Shown here piece after piece: positions 8,775 through 17,519 of a stretch of 64,000 nucleotides of DNA. Positions within the stretch are counted from its first letter, which is position 1. Each line of letters starts with the position of its first letter. Source of the DNA: Longimicrobium terrae (lineage in GTDB: Bacteria; Gemmatimonadota; Gemmatimonadetes; Longimicrobiales; Longimicrobiaceae); the NCBI RefSeq assembly GCF_014202995.1, contig NZ_JACHIA010000004.1, positions 186,001 to 250,000 of the forward strand. The letters are read 5' to 3'. A program made the translations under genes and the position numbers. The notes under the pieces are model-generated. The model worked only from the letters and a program-made list of their open reading frames with translations, did not search any database and had not been told where the DNA came from.

Positions 8775-10523
8775 GTGCGGAAGGGAAGGGAGTACCTTGA
8801 GGCGGTGTTGCGCGAGGTGGGCGAGGGGGGAGTCCTCCTCACCCCCCGCATCCTTGCGCCCGTAGGTGGATACGCGGCTGCACTGGAGGGGGATGTCAGG
8901 GTTGGTCCCCGGCGGGTGAAGCTGCGTATCTGCCTGCTGGACTCGTTCCCCGGATGCCTGCCCCACATCTACCTCATGCCTTGGAATGCTCTCGGGTTCA
9001 TTCCGCATGTGCGCGAAGGGGACGGGTACATCTGCTTCCTCGATCCGGAAGGTGTGATCCTGGATCGGGCTCGCCCGGCCCAGGTGGTGACGGAAAGCCT
9101 GCGGCGTACGATCCACCTGCTGGAGGCGGGATTCGGGAAGACAAATCAGGCCGACTTCGTCGACGAGTTCGAGGCGCACTGGAGCCGCATGCCGGGTGCG
9201 ACCTGGCTGTGGAGTATTCTGGAGCCGGAGACGTTCGTGCGTTCTGTCGCCGTCGTGGAGACGGACAACGCGATGCCGTTCGTGGCCGCCAACGAAAGCG
9301 CCCTCTCTGCGTACTGGAATGGGAACACGGTGCCCAGTCCCCGGAAGATCCGGGGTGCGGTGTACCTTCCGCTCGAGCCCGGTACGCTCCTCATTCCACC
9401 CCGTTCCAACGGCCCGATGTGGTCGGTGGCTGAAGCGCGTGAGAAGCTGCTGGGCGCGTTGTCGGAAGAGAACCGGCGTCTAGCCACGTCCTTGATCGGT
9501 TCTAGGAAGTACACCGGGGCGCAGGACGTGATCGTCGGTCTTCCCCGGCCCTCGGGTGGCTTCAATCTGTTCGGGGTCCGCCTCCCGGCCGCCGACGGCC
9601 TGCATCCGCTGCTGTCCTCCAGTTCTGCTGGCGCAGTAAGCCCGCTCGCTTTGCTCCGCTTGGAAAGACCGTTCCTCGTTCCCCGCGGGGGAGCTGATAA
9701 TGGCCTCGCATCCAAGCGTGTCCTGCTTATCGGCTGTGGCGCGGTTGGTGGACACGTCGCGCTCGAGCTGGCACGTGCCGGAGTGCTGGAGCTGACCCTG
9801 GTGGATTCGGACGTGCTGCACCCGGAGAATACGTTTCGTCACGTTCTGGGCAGGCGGTACTGGTTCATCAGGAAGGCTGAAGCGCTCAAGCAAGAGATCC
9901 AGGCGAATCTGCCGTACGTGCGTGTGCGTGCGTTTACCGACTCCATCGAATCGGTCACGTCCAGCGGACTCATCGATATCGCAGCATACGATATCGTGAT
10001 TTGTGCATTGGGTGCTCCAACGTTGGAGCTGCTCCTGAATGAGCAGCTCCACCTCGCTTCCCGGCGAGTGATCTTCACCTGGGTCGACCCGTTCGGGATC
10101 GGGGGGCACGCGCTCCTGGCGGGCAACGCGCCGGGTGGTGGCGGCTGCTTCTCGTGTCTGTATACGGACCCTGGAGCCGCAGATGCTGGCATTGTCAATC
10201 GGGCATCGTTTGCCGTCGCGGATCCCGCCAAGCCGTTCGGACGAGTGCTTACCGGGTGCGGGAACCTTCATACTCCGTACGGCTCTCTGGATGCTGTCCG
10301 AACAGCCAGCCTTGCGACACGCTTGGCGATCGACGCCCTGACCGGCAAGGAGCCGGGCAACCCACTCCGCTCGTGGAAGGGAGATCCAGCGGCATACCTC
10401 GATGCCGGATTCGAGCTTTCGAAACGATTCGCCGCGAGTGACGATCAGCTTGACCGGCTGCGGTACGAGTACCGGGTTTCTGCCTGCCCGGTGTGCAGCG
10501 TCGATCAGGGGAGGAACGGTTGA
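8775..10523 (+). CDS. cap2: CBASS E2-E1 fusion ubiquitin-like transferase (Cap2)
   Basis: Primes the cyclase by conjugating its C-terminus to cellular proteins. It has 582 residues from GTG 8775. The N-terminal E2-like domain (about 1-160) has the catalytic Cys87 in EGDGYICFLD. The C-terminal E1-like domain (about 290-580) has the adenylation Rossmann motif LLIGCGAVGGHVA, an acidic strand end LVDSD, and Cys458/Cys461 in GGCFSCLYTDPG as candidate E1 active cysteine. A mid-region of about 130 residues separates them. A short CPVCS motif near the end may bind zinc with other cysteines. It starts 2 bases after the cyclase gene and overlaps cap3 by the TTGA sequence. Family assignment is strong. 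Confidence 0.9.
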   Translation: MRKGREYLEAVLREVGEGGVLLTPRILAPVGGYAAALEGDVRVGPRRVKLRICLLDSFPGCLPHIYLMPWNALGFIPHVREGDGYICFLDPEGVILDRARPAQVVTESLRRTIHLLEAGFGKTNQADFVDEFEAHWSRMPGATWLWSILEPETFVRSVAVVETDNAMPFVAANESALSAYWNGNTVPSPRKIRGAVYLPLEPGTLLIPPRSNGPMWSVAEAREKLLGALSEENRRLATSLIGSRKYTGAQDVIVGLPRPSGGFNLFGVRLPAADGLHPLLSSSSAGAVSPLALLRLERPFLVPRGGADNGLASKRVLLIGCGAVGGHVALELARAGVLELTLVDSDVLHPENTFRHVLGRRYWFIRKAEALKQEIQANLPYVRVRAFTDSIESVTSSGLIDIAAYDIVICALGAPTLELLLNEQLHLASRRVIFTWVDPFGIGGHALLAGNAPGGGGCFSCLYTDPGAADAGIVNRASFAVADPAKPFGRVLTGCGNLHTPYGSLDAVRTASLATRLAIDALTGKEPGNPLRSWKGDPAAYLDAGFELSKRFAASDDQLDRLRYEYRVSACPVCSVDQGRNG

Positions 10524-11017
10524 CCGCCGCTGGCGGTGACCCCGGCGCGCTCACGTATGCACGCCATGGAGGAGGGCGCCTGCACATCAGCCGACAAACA
10601 GCGGCGGTGCTGAGGCAGCATGTTCAGGATTCGCGTGAGAAGAGGGAGGCCGGGGGAGTCCTGCTCGGTCGCCACATCTTGCACACGGCCGACGTAGTAG
10701 TGGACGGCGTGACGATCCCCTTGCCGGGCGACCAGAGAGAGCGTTTCCGATTCGTCCGCGCGCGGCAGCGCCATCAGGAGGCAATCGATCGGGCTTGGCG
10801 CGAGAGCGGGGGAACGTGCACGTTTCTGGGTGAGTGGCACACTCATCCGGAGCGCCACCCTTGGCCGTCCGGCGTCGATCGGCAGGACTGGCTGCGCAAG
10901 CTCCGGGAGGATGCATTTACGGACTGGCTCTTCTTCGTGATCGTCGGGATGGAAGAGATTCGCGTGTGGGAGGGTGCACGCAACGGAAAGGCTGTATTTC
11001 ACCTGGCTCAGATCTGA
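10520..11017 (+). CDS. cap3: CBASS JAB/JAMM isopeptidase (Cap3)
   Basis: Metalloprotease that removes the cyclase from its conjugates and so tunes Cap2 activity. The start is TTG 10520, overlapping the cap2 stop (TTGA), because GGGAGG lies 5-6 bases upstream; a longer in-frame start at 10493 lacks such a site. It gives 165 residues. The JAMM motif is complete with canonical spacing: Glu43 in REAGG, His107-x-His109-Pro in GEWHTHP, then Ser117 and Asp120 in PSGVD. There is no other domain. Translational coupling to cap2 and the order cyclase-Cap2-Cap3-effector are those of type II CBASS. Confidence 0.9.
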   Translation: MTAAGGDPGALTYARHGGGRLHISRQTAAVLRQHVQDSREKREAGGVLLGRHILHTADVVVDGVTIPLPGDQRERFRFVRARQRHQEAIDRAWRESGGTCTFLGEWHTHPERHPWPSGVDRQDWLRKLREDAFTDWLFFVIVGMEEIRVWEGARNGKAVFHLAQI

Positions 11018-11020
11018 CCG

Positions 11021-12163
11021 ATGTCAATCACGACGATTCCGCAGAAGGCCCGGTTCGAGGTGTGGCTTCGTGCCGGCGGGCGCTGCCAGTATGCGGGATG
11101 CAACCAGGCGCTCTGGAGAGATGATCTCACGCTCCAGCGTATGAACAGATCCTACCTGGCGCACATCGTCGCGGATTCCGCCGACGGGCCGCGAGGTGAT
11201 CCTGAGCTTTCCCACAAGCTCAATGCGGATCCGGCGAACATCATGCTCCTTTGTGACACTCATCACAGGCTCGTCGACGTGGAGGACGTGGCGGGGCATC
11301 CGGCCGAACTGCTTGTCCGGTACAAGCGGGAGCATGAGGAGCGGATCGAGCGACAGACCGCGATCCAGACGAACCGGCGCACCGAGCTTCTCCTGCTGAG
11401 CACTCGGATCGCTGACCGGCAGGGCTTGGTCAACTTCGAGCAGGCGCGGGAAGCCGTTGTCGCAGAGGAACGTTATCCTGCGTCGGATCTCGGGATCAGG
11501 ATCGAGCTTGCCTCACTGGATGTGGATGAATCGGATCCCGTGTACTGGACGCTGGTCCCTCAGCTGATCGACCGCAAGCTCCAGCCATTTCTGTCCAGCC
11601 TGGAAGGCCCGACAGGATATCCTATCAACCACTTATCGATTTTCGCGCTTGCTCCGATTCCTGTGCTTATCTACTTAGGTAAGACCGTGGGAGATGTAAT
11701 CTCCGGCGACGCCTTTCAGCGGCACCGCAACACGAACCACTGGATCTGGCAGGAGCTCTCGGACATCGGATTCAACTACACGGTCCTGCGTCCCGAATCT
11801 CTCGATGCTGAGGTCTGCAAAGTCGCGGTAAACCTCTCTTTGTGTGGCACCATCCATCCAAGCGAGATCGAGCGGGCGGTGGGGGAGTCGTTGCCCACGT
11901 ACACCATGACCATTGCCCAGCCGCGGCCCGACTTTCTCAAGGCGAAGGAGCAACTCGAGTTGTTTCGCAACGAATGGCGGCAGCTCCTGGGAACCCTCCG
12001 TGAGCAGCACGGTGAGAATTGCGAGGTACACCTGTTCCCTGCGGTTCCCAACGCCATCGCCGTCGAGATTGGTCGTTCTCTGCTTCCCAAAGTCGATCCG
12101 CGGCTGGTGATCTATGATCCCGGGAAGATGCGGAGCGGCTTTGCACCCACTCTCACTTTCTGA
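11021..12163 (+). CDS. cap5: CBASS HNH-SAVED effector nuclease (Cap5)
   Basis: Effector that degrades DNA when its SAVED domain binds the cyclic nucleotide, causing abortive infection. It has 380 residues. The N-terminal HNH domain (about 1-110) has Cys22 and Cys27 in CQYAGC, His48 in YLAHIVAD, Asn73 in ANIMLLC, Cys78 and His81-His82 in CDTHHRLVD, so both the zinc-binding and catalytic parts are present. The C-terminal SAVED domain (about 150-380) ends with CEVHLFPAVPNAIAVEIG, the typical CARF-related strand-turn. It starts 3 bases after cap3 and closes the core operon. I see no truncation. Confidence 0.9.
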   Translation: MSITTIPQKARFEVWLRAGGRCQYAGCNQALWRDDLTLQRMNRSYLAHIVADSADGPRGDPELSHKLNADPANIMLLCDTHHRLVDVEDVAGHPAELLVRYKREHEERIERQTAIQTNRRTELLLLSTRIADRQGLVNFEQAREAVVAEERYPASDLGIRIELASLDVDESDPVYWTLVPQLIDRKLQPFLSSLEGPTGYPINHLSIFALAPIPVLIYLGKTVGDVISGDAFQRHRNTNHWIWQELSDIGFNYTVLRPESLDAEVCKVAVNLSLCGTIHPSEIERAVGESLPTYTMTIAQPRPDFLKAKEQLELFRNEWRQLLGTLREQHGENCEVHLFPAVPNAIAVEIGRSLLPKVDPRLVIYDPGKMRSGFAPTLTF

Positions 12164-12170
12164 AGCTCCG

Positions 12171-12437
12171 ATGGCCGAACCGAAAGTATTTACGCTCGTG
12201 CGCCATGTCGATGAGACGGGCGTAAGTGGGACCGGTCGTATCCTCGACGGCGTGATCTTTCACACGGACCAGGTCGTGGTCTGCTGGCGCTCGGATCTGC
12301 GCTCCGACAACCCAGGGCACAGCAGCATCGCGATCTACCCGTCTTGGGAGGCATTTCTGGAAATCCACGTTCATCCCCACGGGCCCGGGGCCGCGGACGT
12401 TCAGTTCCAGGATCCCGGGTCGTCTTCAGGTTGCTGA
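12171..12437 (+). CDS. Small hypothetical protein between CBASS core and second cyclase, 88 aa
   Basis: Starts at ATG 12171, only 7 bases after the cap5 stop, with no clear Shine-Dalgarno, so it is probably translated by readthrough coupling. The sequence (HVDETGVSGTGRILDGVIF, VVVCWRSD, SSIAIYPSWEAFLEIHVH) looks like a compact beta-rich domain. I recall similar small proteins (…GVSGTGxVxEGVxFxDGxVxxRW…) as common hypotheticals in actinobacteria and phages; that is memory of a pattern, not a search. There is no catalytic motif, signal peptide or membrane segment. Its place suggests a CBASS accessory, but this is inference. Confidence 0.65.
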   Translation: MAEPKVFTLVRHVDETGVSGTGRILDGVIFHTDQVVVCWRSDLRSDNPGHSSIAIYPSWEAFLEIHVHPHGPGAADVQFQDPGSSSGC

Positions 12438-12516
12438 CGGGAGCCGGGGGGTGAGTGCCCACGACCCTGACAGTTCCGGAACTGCTTCCGTCCTCTAACC
12501 CAGGCTCTCTTGATCC

Positions 12517-13515
12517 ATGGCAGATGTGCAAGCGCAGATCTTCGCCTTTCACGAGGCGATCAAGCTTCGCCGCTATGACGAAAATCAAACCCTGCGTGAC
12601 AAGCGGGATGTCATCCGTCGGCGATTGGATGATCGGCTGCCAGCCATCTTCGAACGCCGGGGTGAGGAATGCCCCGACTACTACTTTCTCGATCAGGGCA
12701 GCTACGCGGCCAATACCGGGATCGTGCCGCTGACCGGGGACTTCGACATCGATCAGGGACTCTACTTCGATGTTGATGAGAGTTGGGATGCAGTCGCTCT
12801 GAAACAGCGGGTGCGAGACGCCTTGGCGGGACATACGCACGGCGCTCCGGGAAGGGCGGGAGTGCGGATTCGCAGGCCGTGTGTAACCGTCCAGTACCAT
12901 CGGAACGAACGCCCGGTGTACCACGTCGACTTGGCCGTTTACGCGGACTCCAGAAACTTCAGAGATGGCCTGCCGCGCATCGCGATGGGGAAGGAGCATT
13001 CGGGGCCCGGAAACTCGGGCTGGGAGGTAGCGGACCCGCGCGGGCTCCACGAGTGGATCACGTCCGCTTACCGGGAGGATGACGGAAGGCAGTTCCGGCG
13101 TGTAATCCGCTATTTGAAGCGGTGGAAGGATGAACGGTTCGGGGTGACCGGAAACGCTGCTCCTCGGGGTATCGCTCTTACGGTCGCCTGTCACGAGTTT
13201 TTCGAACCGGTGTACCGGGCGCGCGATTGGCCGGACGACTTGGCTGCTCTCCAAGGCGTAGTAGGCGGGATGTTGGAGCAATTTCATGATCGCCCAGGCG
13301 CATGGTTCTTTGGAAGCCGGTGGCGGGTCGATATTATGCTACCCGTCGTACCTGATACGAACCTCTGCGGGATGATGACCTCCGAGCAGGTCTATGCTTT
13401 CCGAACCAAGCTGCAGCGCCTGGATGGGGCCCTTGCAACTGCGCGTCGCGCGCGAACCGAAAAACGGGCAGGGGAGGCGTTGCAGCGGGTCTTCGGACAA
13501 GGCTTTCCCGTGTAA
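12517..13515 (+). CDS. Second CBASS-type CD-NTase, lacking the C-terminal tail
   Basis: Paralogue of the first cyclase with 332 residues. The active site is intact: G61-S62, D77/D79 in DFDID and D138 in YHVDLAVY. Long stretches of the N-terminal half match copy 1 (RGEECPDYYF, VRIRRPCVTVQYH), while the C-terminal half is more diverged. It stops right after the shared FPV, where copy 1 continues with the tail used for Cap2 conjugation. It starts 79 bases after the 88-aa gene without a clear ribosome site. It may make a second signal, form heteromers with copy 1, act as a Cap2-independent cyclase, or be a remnant of a second CBASS locus. Enzyme identity is strong; role is unknown. Confidence 0.88.
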   Translation: MADVQAQIFAFHEAIKLRRYDENQTLRDKRDVIRRRLDDRLPAIFERRGEECPDYYFLDQGSYAANTGIVPLTGDFDIDQGLYFDVDESWDAVALKQRVRDALAGHTHGAPGRAGVRIRRPCVTVQYHRNERPVYHVDLAVYADSRNFRDGLPRIAMGKEHSGPGNSGWEVADPRGLHEWITSAYREDDGRQFRRVIRYLKRWKDERFGVTGNAAPRGIALTVACHEFFEPVYRARDWPDDLAALQGVVGGMLEQFHDRPGAWFFGSRWRVDIMLPVVPDTNLCGMMTSEQVYAFRTKLQRLDGALATARRARTEKRAGEALQRVFGQGFPV

Positions 13516-13636
13516 CACTTGCTGAAGGAACAACTTATTGGTTGGGAGATGGAGAGCGGCGGGTCCGGGGCCTCGCACCGGGAACTGTCGACAGACTGCG
13601 GACCTCTGGGCACTGCTTCTGTTGACCCCTCTGTAT

Positions 13637-14221
13637 TCACTGGACTGCCGCGTAGACGTACTCGCGGCCGCCCCCAGAAACAGGGCGCTGTTCGACGCGC
13701 CGGGCGAGCCCCAGCTTTGCGAGGTTAGAAAGGCGGTTTGTCGCGGCAGCAATGGCAGAAAGCCCCAGATCGTTCAGGACCATGCTGGCGGTGGCGGTGG
13801 GTTTGCTGGCCAGGTAGTCGTACGTGGTGCGTACGGCTGGATCAACCGCCCCTCGAGCCTTCGCCCCCTCATCCTTTGATCGTTCCACCGCAACGAGGGA
13901 TTCTCCCGCCAACATCACCTCGACATTGTAACGGCTTTCCCCGAGATCGCCGAGAACAAGGAACCTCTCCGTGAGTTCACCGCCCGTGATGCGCAAAATT
14001 GCACGCCGAAGCAGTTGTCGCGCGGCTTCGGAAGAGATGCGCACGCCGGAGAAGTCCACCGTGAGAAGTGTGCCGGGGGGTTCACGCTCGAGCCGCTCAA
14101 GGAGGGCCAGTTCCGCCGTTTCCGTATCTGCTCTGGTGAAGAGCGATCGACCGCGAGTATGCTCGCGCACCCGAAATACGGGAGCGTCTCGGAAGAGTGC
14201 TGTCGCTTCTAGTTTGTTCAT
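13637..14221 (-). CDS. STAS-like (DUF4325) domain protein with C-terminal winged helix
   Basis: It has 194 residues. Residues about 25-110 resemble the STAS-like DUF4325 domain (TLLTVDFSGVRISSEAARQLL, ERFLVLGDLGESRYNVEVML). Residues about 125-194 look like a winged-helix DNA-binding domain (TYDYLASKPTATASMVLNDLGLS, ATNRLSNLAKLGLARR, then a GGGREYVY wing). The pair of this gene with a following STAS-GHKL ATPase suggests a partner-switching or sensory module controlling transcription (inference from domains). It is convergent with the second cyclase. A promoter predicted almost at the ATG implies a leaderless message. Confidence 0.75.
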   Translation of the reverse strand: MNKLEATALFRDAPVFRVREHTRGRSLFTRADTETAELALLERLEREPPGTLLTVDFSGVRISSEAARQLLRRAILRITGGELTERFLVLGDLGESRYNVEVMLAGESLVAVERSKDEGAKARGAVDPAVRTTYDYLASKPTATASMVLNDLGLSAIAAATNRLSNLAKLGLARRVEQRPVSGGGREYVYAAVQ

Positions 14222-14228
14222 GTGGGTA

Positions 14229-14258
14229 AGTGTACGCGCAAGCGATCCAATTCGTCAA
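14229..14258 (-). promoter_or_regulatory. Promoter for the STAS-wHTH gene, likely leaderless
   Basis: Reading leftward, TTGACG (14258-14253), an 18-base spacer and TACACT (14234-14229). The ATG is at 14221, only 7 bases beyond the -10 element, so transcription would begin at or next to the start codon. No Shine-Dalgarno is seen. Confidence 0.5.
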
Positions 14259-14305
14259 CGCAACGAGTTGATTCGGCCATTCGACAAAGTTTGGGGAGCT
14301 CCTGG

Positions 14306-15307
14306 TCAGGGAAGCCGCAACTCGATACGGACCTGTGTTCCCGCCCCATACGTCAGCCGGTGAACTTTGTAGCTCTCCGGATCGGTGCTGCTGAGGCGGA
14401 TGAGAGCTGACCCGCTGCGCAGAGTAACCTCGGACGACGTCTCCTCCAACAGTTTTTTGATTACACGTGCCATCCCGCCTCCGCCGGAGTCCGTTTCCCC
14501 TTCGGTAGTTTTGCGACCGGAGAGCTGTTCCCGGATTACGGCCCGGGTAACTCCAGCATCCGAGAACCAAGTCAACCACGCATGGCGTGGGTGCCGGAGC
14601 ACCGCGGCGGGTATGCCGATTCCGTCATCCGCGATTCCGACTTGAAGGACGGCCGGTCGGCGCCTCGGCAGCACGAACGCCGCTGCGGCAGCGTGGGAAG
14701 AACCCGCATGAGAGAGCACGTTGTGCAGCAGCTCGATCGCGGTGCCCATCATCGCCAAGGTTGCCCGCCTTGGCGCAGCATGCGCCTTCAGGGTATCGGA
14801 AAGCCCGTCGCAGAAGTTATCCACGCTCTCATTGGCAGATCCCGAGAAGGCGGCCGCCTGCGCGCAGCAGTGCAAGATGCTTCTCTTGCTTGCGGTGGAC
14901 GGTACCCACTCCAGCCCGCCACATCCGTCTAGGATTCTGCTTCCGTTCACGGCGGAACGGGTGTCGGTAAATTCAGGTTCGATGATAATGATCCGCACCG
15001 CGTGCTCGGCGAGCCGCCGGGTGACAACACCGAACAGCGCGAGGCCTTCCGCCGAACAGTTGCTCACGCCGGACCAGTCGAGGATCAGTACCTTGGGACC
15101 CACCCCGGCTGGCGGCGCGAAAAGGCGTTCCAGTGCGTTGCAGAGCGCCCCATGCGCTCGGGCATCATCGGTCGCGAGACCTCCGAGCCGCAACCACAGC
15201 CCTTTCCCTGCCCGGGACCAAGGCACAAACGATTCGCGTAGCGCGACAATGGATTGGAGCTGGAGGGTGGGCAGGGGGCCCGTGCCTATGGGATTGTGGG
15301 GCGGCAT
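14306..15307 (-). CDS. STAS domain plus GHKL (HATPase_c) protein
   Basis: It has 333 residues. The N-terminal STAS-like part (about 35-165; VLILDWSGVSNCSAEGLALFGVV) is followed by a GHKL ATPase fold (about 175-320): N-box ELLHNVLSHAG, G1 box DDGIGIP, and G2 box DSGGGGMARVIKKLL. There is no His-phosphorylation domain or receiver, so it resembles anti-sigma-factor-like or serine-kinase ATPases rather than a classic sensor kinase. It lies 84 bases upstream of the STAS-wHTH gene on the same strand; the two likely act together. The start at ATG 15307 is not certain; the first 20 residues are weakly conserved in character. Confidence 0.75.
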   Translation of the reverse strand: MPPHNPIGTGPLPTLQLQSIVALRESFVPWSRAGKGLWLRLGGLATDDARAHGALCNALERLFAPPAGVGPKVLILDWSGVSNCSAEGLALFGVVTRRLAEHAVRIIIIEPEFTDTRSAVNGSRILDGCGGLEWVPSTASKRSILHCCAQAAAFSGSANESVDNFCDGLSDTLKAHAAPRRATLAMMGTAIELLHNVLSHAGSSHAAAAAFVLPRRRPAVLQVGIADDGIGIPAAVLRHPRHAWLTWFSDAGVTRAVIREQLSGRKTTEGETDSGGGGMARVIKKLLEETSSEVTLRSGSALIRLSSTDPESYKVHRLTYGAGTQVRIELRLP

Positions 15308-16009
15308 GCTTTTCCAGCGAGGAGGATCCAGAGTGGCTTGCGCTAGCCTTGCATTCGTCGTCGGCCAGGACTTGGATGATGGAGATAGCTATGTGAGAGG
15401 AGAATGGTCAAGCATATCCGCTGGCGAACATGGCACCCAAGAATGCGACACTTGCCTGTTCGACCCTACGTTCAGGATCGGTGTGGACTCTCACATCCGT
15501 CGCCACCCGGTGGATGAGATGGAGGCGGCCTTCCGGGGGCTGCCCTCGCAGACCCCGCCTGCCACTTCAGATTGAACTCGCGGCTGACCTGCGGGCCGAC
15601 CAGCTATCCGGGCACGCAGCAGTGATCTGGTACTGGATCCGGTGGATGGATTGGACTGGGCCGCTTAACGGTTCACGGAAGGGCAAGAAGCACGGCGAGG
15701 TCGTGGACCTGGATGTGGAACTCCGGGCACCGGTCGATGCAGCGCTGTCCTCGGGCTACCTCGGTAAAGCGGAACCCGTACCGGAAGGGGATGATCGAGG
15801 ATTGCTACCTATTCCCCGGCGCATGTCCCACCGCCGCTCCAATGGCGAAGCGTGCGGCGCCGCTCTCGCTCGCAGCCACCGATCCTTACCAGCATCATCA
15901 CGTCATACTTCTCGTCGGCGTTCCAAGATGGTCACTACTCCGGAAGCCGCGCAGGAGCCGGCGAGAGGGAGCCAGACCCGGCTACGCTGACTGCGGGCCG
16001 GGGTGACCG
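15308..16009. other. 700-bp stretch with no recognisable gene
   Basis: Open frames exist on the plus strand (for example 15430-15990), but their translations change character abruptly and are Arg/Ser/Pro-rich. Short protein-like islands (a stretch near 15770-15900 reading GMIEDCYLFPGACPTA in one frame) suggest decayed coding sequence of unknown origin. It lies between the ATPase gene and the pilX scar. Confidence 0.4.
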
Positions 16010-16195
16010 CCGGTCTGTCTGTCTGGTAATCCGCATCACGCTTTACCGCCCGGTCGCGCACTTGGCGGACAGCGCCGCGCCCGGCACCGATCCAGACGGC
16101 AGATTCGCTGGCAGATACGATCCCGGTACGACGAAACCCGTATGTCCGACCCGCGGGTCGAGGAGCGTGCGGGCTGCGGGCGTTGCCCACGCCCA
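16010..16195 (-). pseudogene. Decayed fragment of pilX 3' end (direct repeat of 33685-33875)
   Basis: On the minus strand it encodes ATPAARTLL-DPRVGHTGFVVPG, YLPANLPSGSVPGAA and further residues. These match the C-terminus of the intact pilX product (APPAARTLLYDPRLGHPGFVVPG, FLPANLPSGGVPGAA). Nucleotide similarity is clear but imperfect, with small indels, and it is in the same orientation as the intact gene. There is no start and no upstream pilX sequence. It forms the left border of the CHAT/kinase island, while the intact pilX end forms the right border. Confidence 0.88.
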
Positions 16196-16283
16196 CTCCC
16201 CGGCCTGGACTTTCATGGACTTCACCCCTCTCCACCCCAGGCACCGCGCGACCGGGGAAGCGACCGCCGGCGCCAGCGGACAG

Positions 16284-17519
16284 CTACACGACAAGCTGAT
16301 CGTCGCTGGAGAGAAGAACGACGAGATCGCTGAGGTCTTCACCGTCCGCCTGGCTGCGCGCCACCCCCAATTGATACGCGAAGGGCACGTCCTTCCCGGC
16401 CGCGATCGCCTTGTAGAAGCCGGTCGAGAACGCCACGGCCGCCTTGTCGGGAATCATGGCACGCGTGCCGATCACGTATGGAATGTGCTTTCCGATGGCG
16501 CGCGCCTGCGGTTCGGACCAGCACGCGTTCAGCACCACGCAGCTTACCGTCTCCCGGAACAGCGCGAACAGGCTCGCGAGTGCCTTGCCGGCAACCAGGT
16601 GCGGATTGCCGGCGGCATCCCGCAGCACGACGCCTTCCGCCGAGCCGTGCCCGGAGAAATGGACGATCGTGGGCGGGGCGTCCAGCATCGACTGCATCAC
16701 CTCGTCGATCGATGCCGCCATGACCGCCGTGAGTTCCAGTCGATCACGTTCCTTGGCCAGCCGAAGGTTGTTCTTGATCTGGCTCAGCTCCCGCTCCAGG
16801 TCCATCGGTGCGTCGACGGAGTTGGCGGCCAAGAAGAGGATGTGGATCCTCTCCGGCCCAGCGCCGTGGAGCTCCGTCGGCGTCCGCGCGGCCGCGTCAG
16901 CCGGCGGCGCTCTCCAGACAGCCGGGGGAGAGGTGACGACGTCGTGTGCGCCGGCAGCTGCGCGATCGCCCTTCGCCGGTTCCGCGCCTGTGAGATCCGT
17001 CCTCTCCAGCAGGGAGTCCAGGAATTCCAATCCGGGATAAACGGCCCGGGCTGCCACGATGACCGGTGGGAGGATGGACACCGGGTTGTCGTGCGTGTGA
17101 ATCCGCCGATTGCGCGCGTCGATGGCCCACGACACCGATACGCCGCCGCTCCCCACCGCGTGCGAGATGCGCGTCTGCCGCGCGATGAAGCGGGCCATCG
17201 ACTCCGGGCACCCTTCGGAAAAGACGAAGCCCAGCAATCCGTTGGGATTGCGGCCGCGCGGCTTGAGGTTCAGGGTGTGCGGCAGCCGCCGGACGAGATC
17301 GAAGAACTCGTCGCGAAGCCGCACCACCTCACCCTCCGTCATCGCGTCCGCATCGCACATCGCCACCAGGTCCACGCCCGCCGCCGAGGTGTGGAAGGCC
17401 AGAAACTGGAAGCTGGCGAACTCGGGATTGCGGGAGAGGTGGTGCGCCGCCCTCTCCCGGACGAGGTACTCGCCCAGGCGGCGGCTAGCACTCGGTGCCT
17501 GGTGCATGGTTTCAGGCAT
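16284..17519 (-). CDS. CHAT-domain (caspase-like) protein with unknown N-terminal domain
   Basis: It has 411 residues. The C-terminal CHAT protease (about 230-411) has the caspase-type dyad: His in VHFSGHGS and Cys in VVLNACWS, with the usual ILFLAANSVDAP start and ERELSQI helix. The N-terminal 190 residues (EFASFQFLAFHTSAAGVD, SVSWAIDARNRRIHTHDNP) are not recognised and may be a sensor or effector-associated domain. A low-complexity linker separates the two. Start ATG 17519 is chosen because it overlaps the stop of the preceding 62-aa gene (ATGCCTGA). It is the last gene of the leftward island. It would cleave proteins when triggered (inferred from family). Confidence 0.85.
   Translation of the reverse strand: MPETMHQAPSASRRLGEYLVRERAAHHLSRNPEFASFQFLAFHTSAAGVDLVAMCDADAMTEGEVVRLRDEFFDLVRRLPHTLNLKPRGRNPNGLLGFVFSEGCPESMARFIARQTRISHAVGSGGVSVSWAIDARNRRIHTHDNPVSILPPVIVAARAVYPGLEFLDSLLERTDLTGAEPAKGDRAAAGAHDVVTSPPAVWRAPPADAAARTPTELHGAGPERIHILFLAANSVDAPMDLERELSQIKNNLRLAKERDRLELTAVMAASIDEVMQSMLDAPPTIVHFSGHGSAEGVVLRDAAGNPHLVAGKALASLFALFRETVSCVVLNACWSEPQARAIGKHIPYVIGTRAMIPDKAAVAFSTGFYKAIAAGKDVPFAYQLGVARSQADGEDLSDLVVLLSSDDQLVV

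Noticed and set aside
15430-15990. 186-aa plus-strand frame between the ATPase gene and pilX relic
   Set aside because: Arg/Ser/Pro-rich, changes character, no ribosome site or family; treated as decayed sequence.
16043-16342. A 99-aa minus-strand frame as a gene
   Set aside because: Its end matches the pilX C-terminus and its start is inside unrelated sequence; it is the pilX relic.
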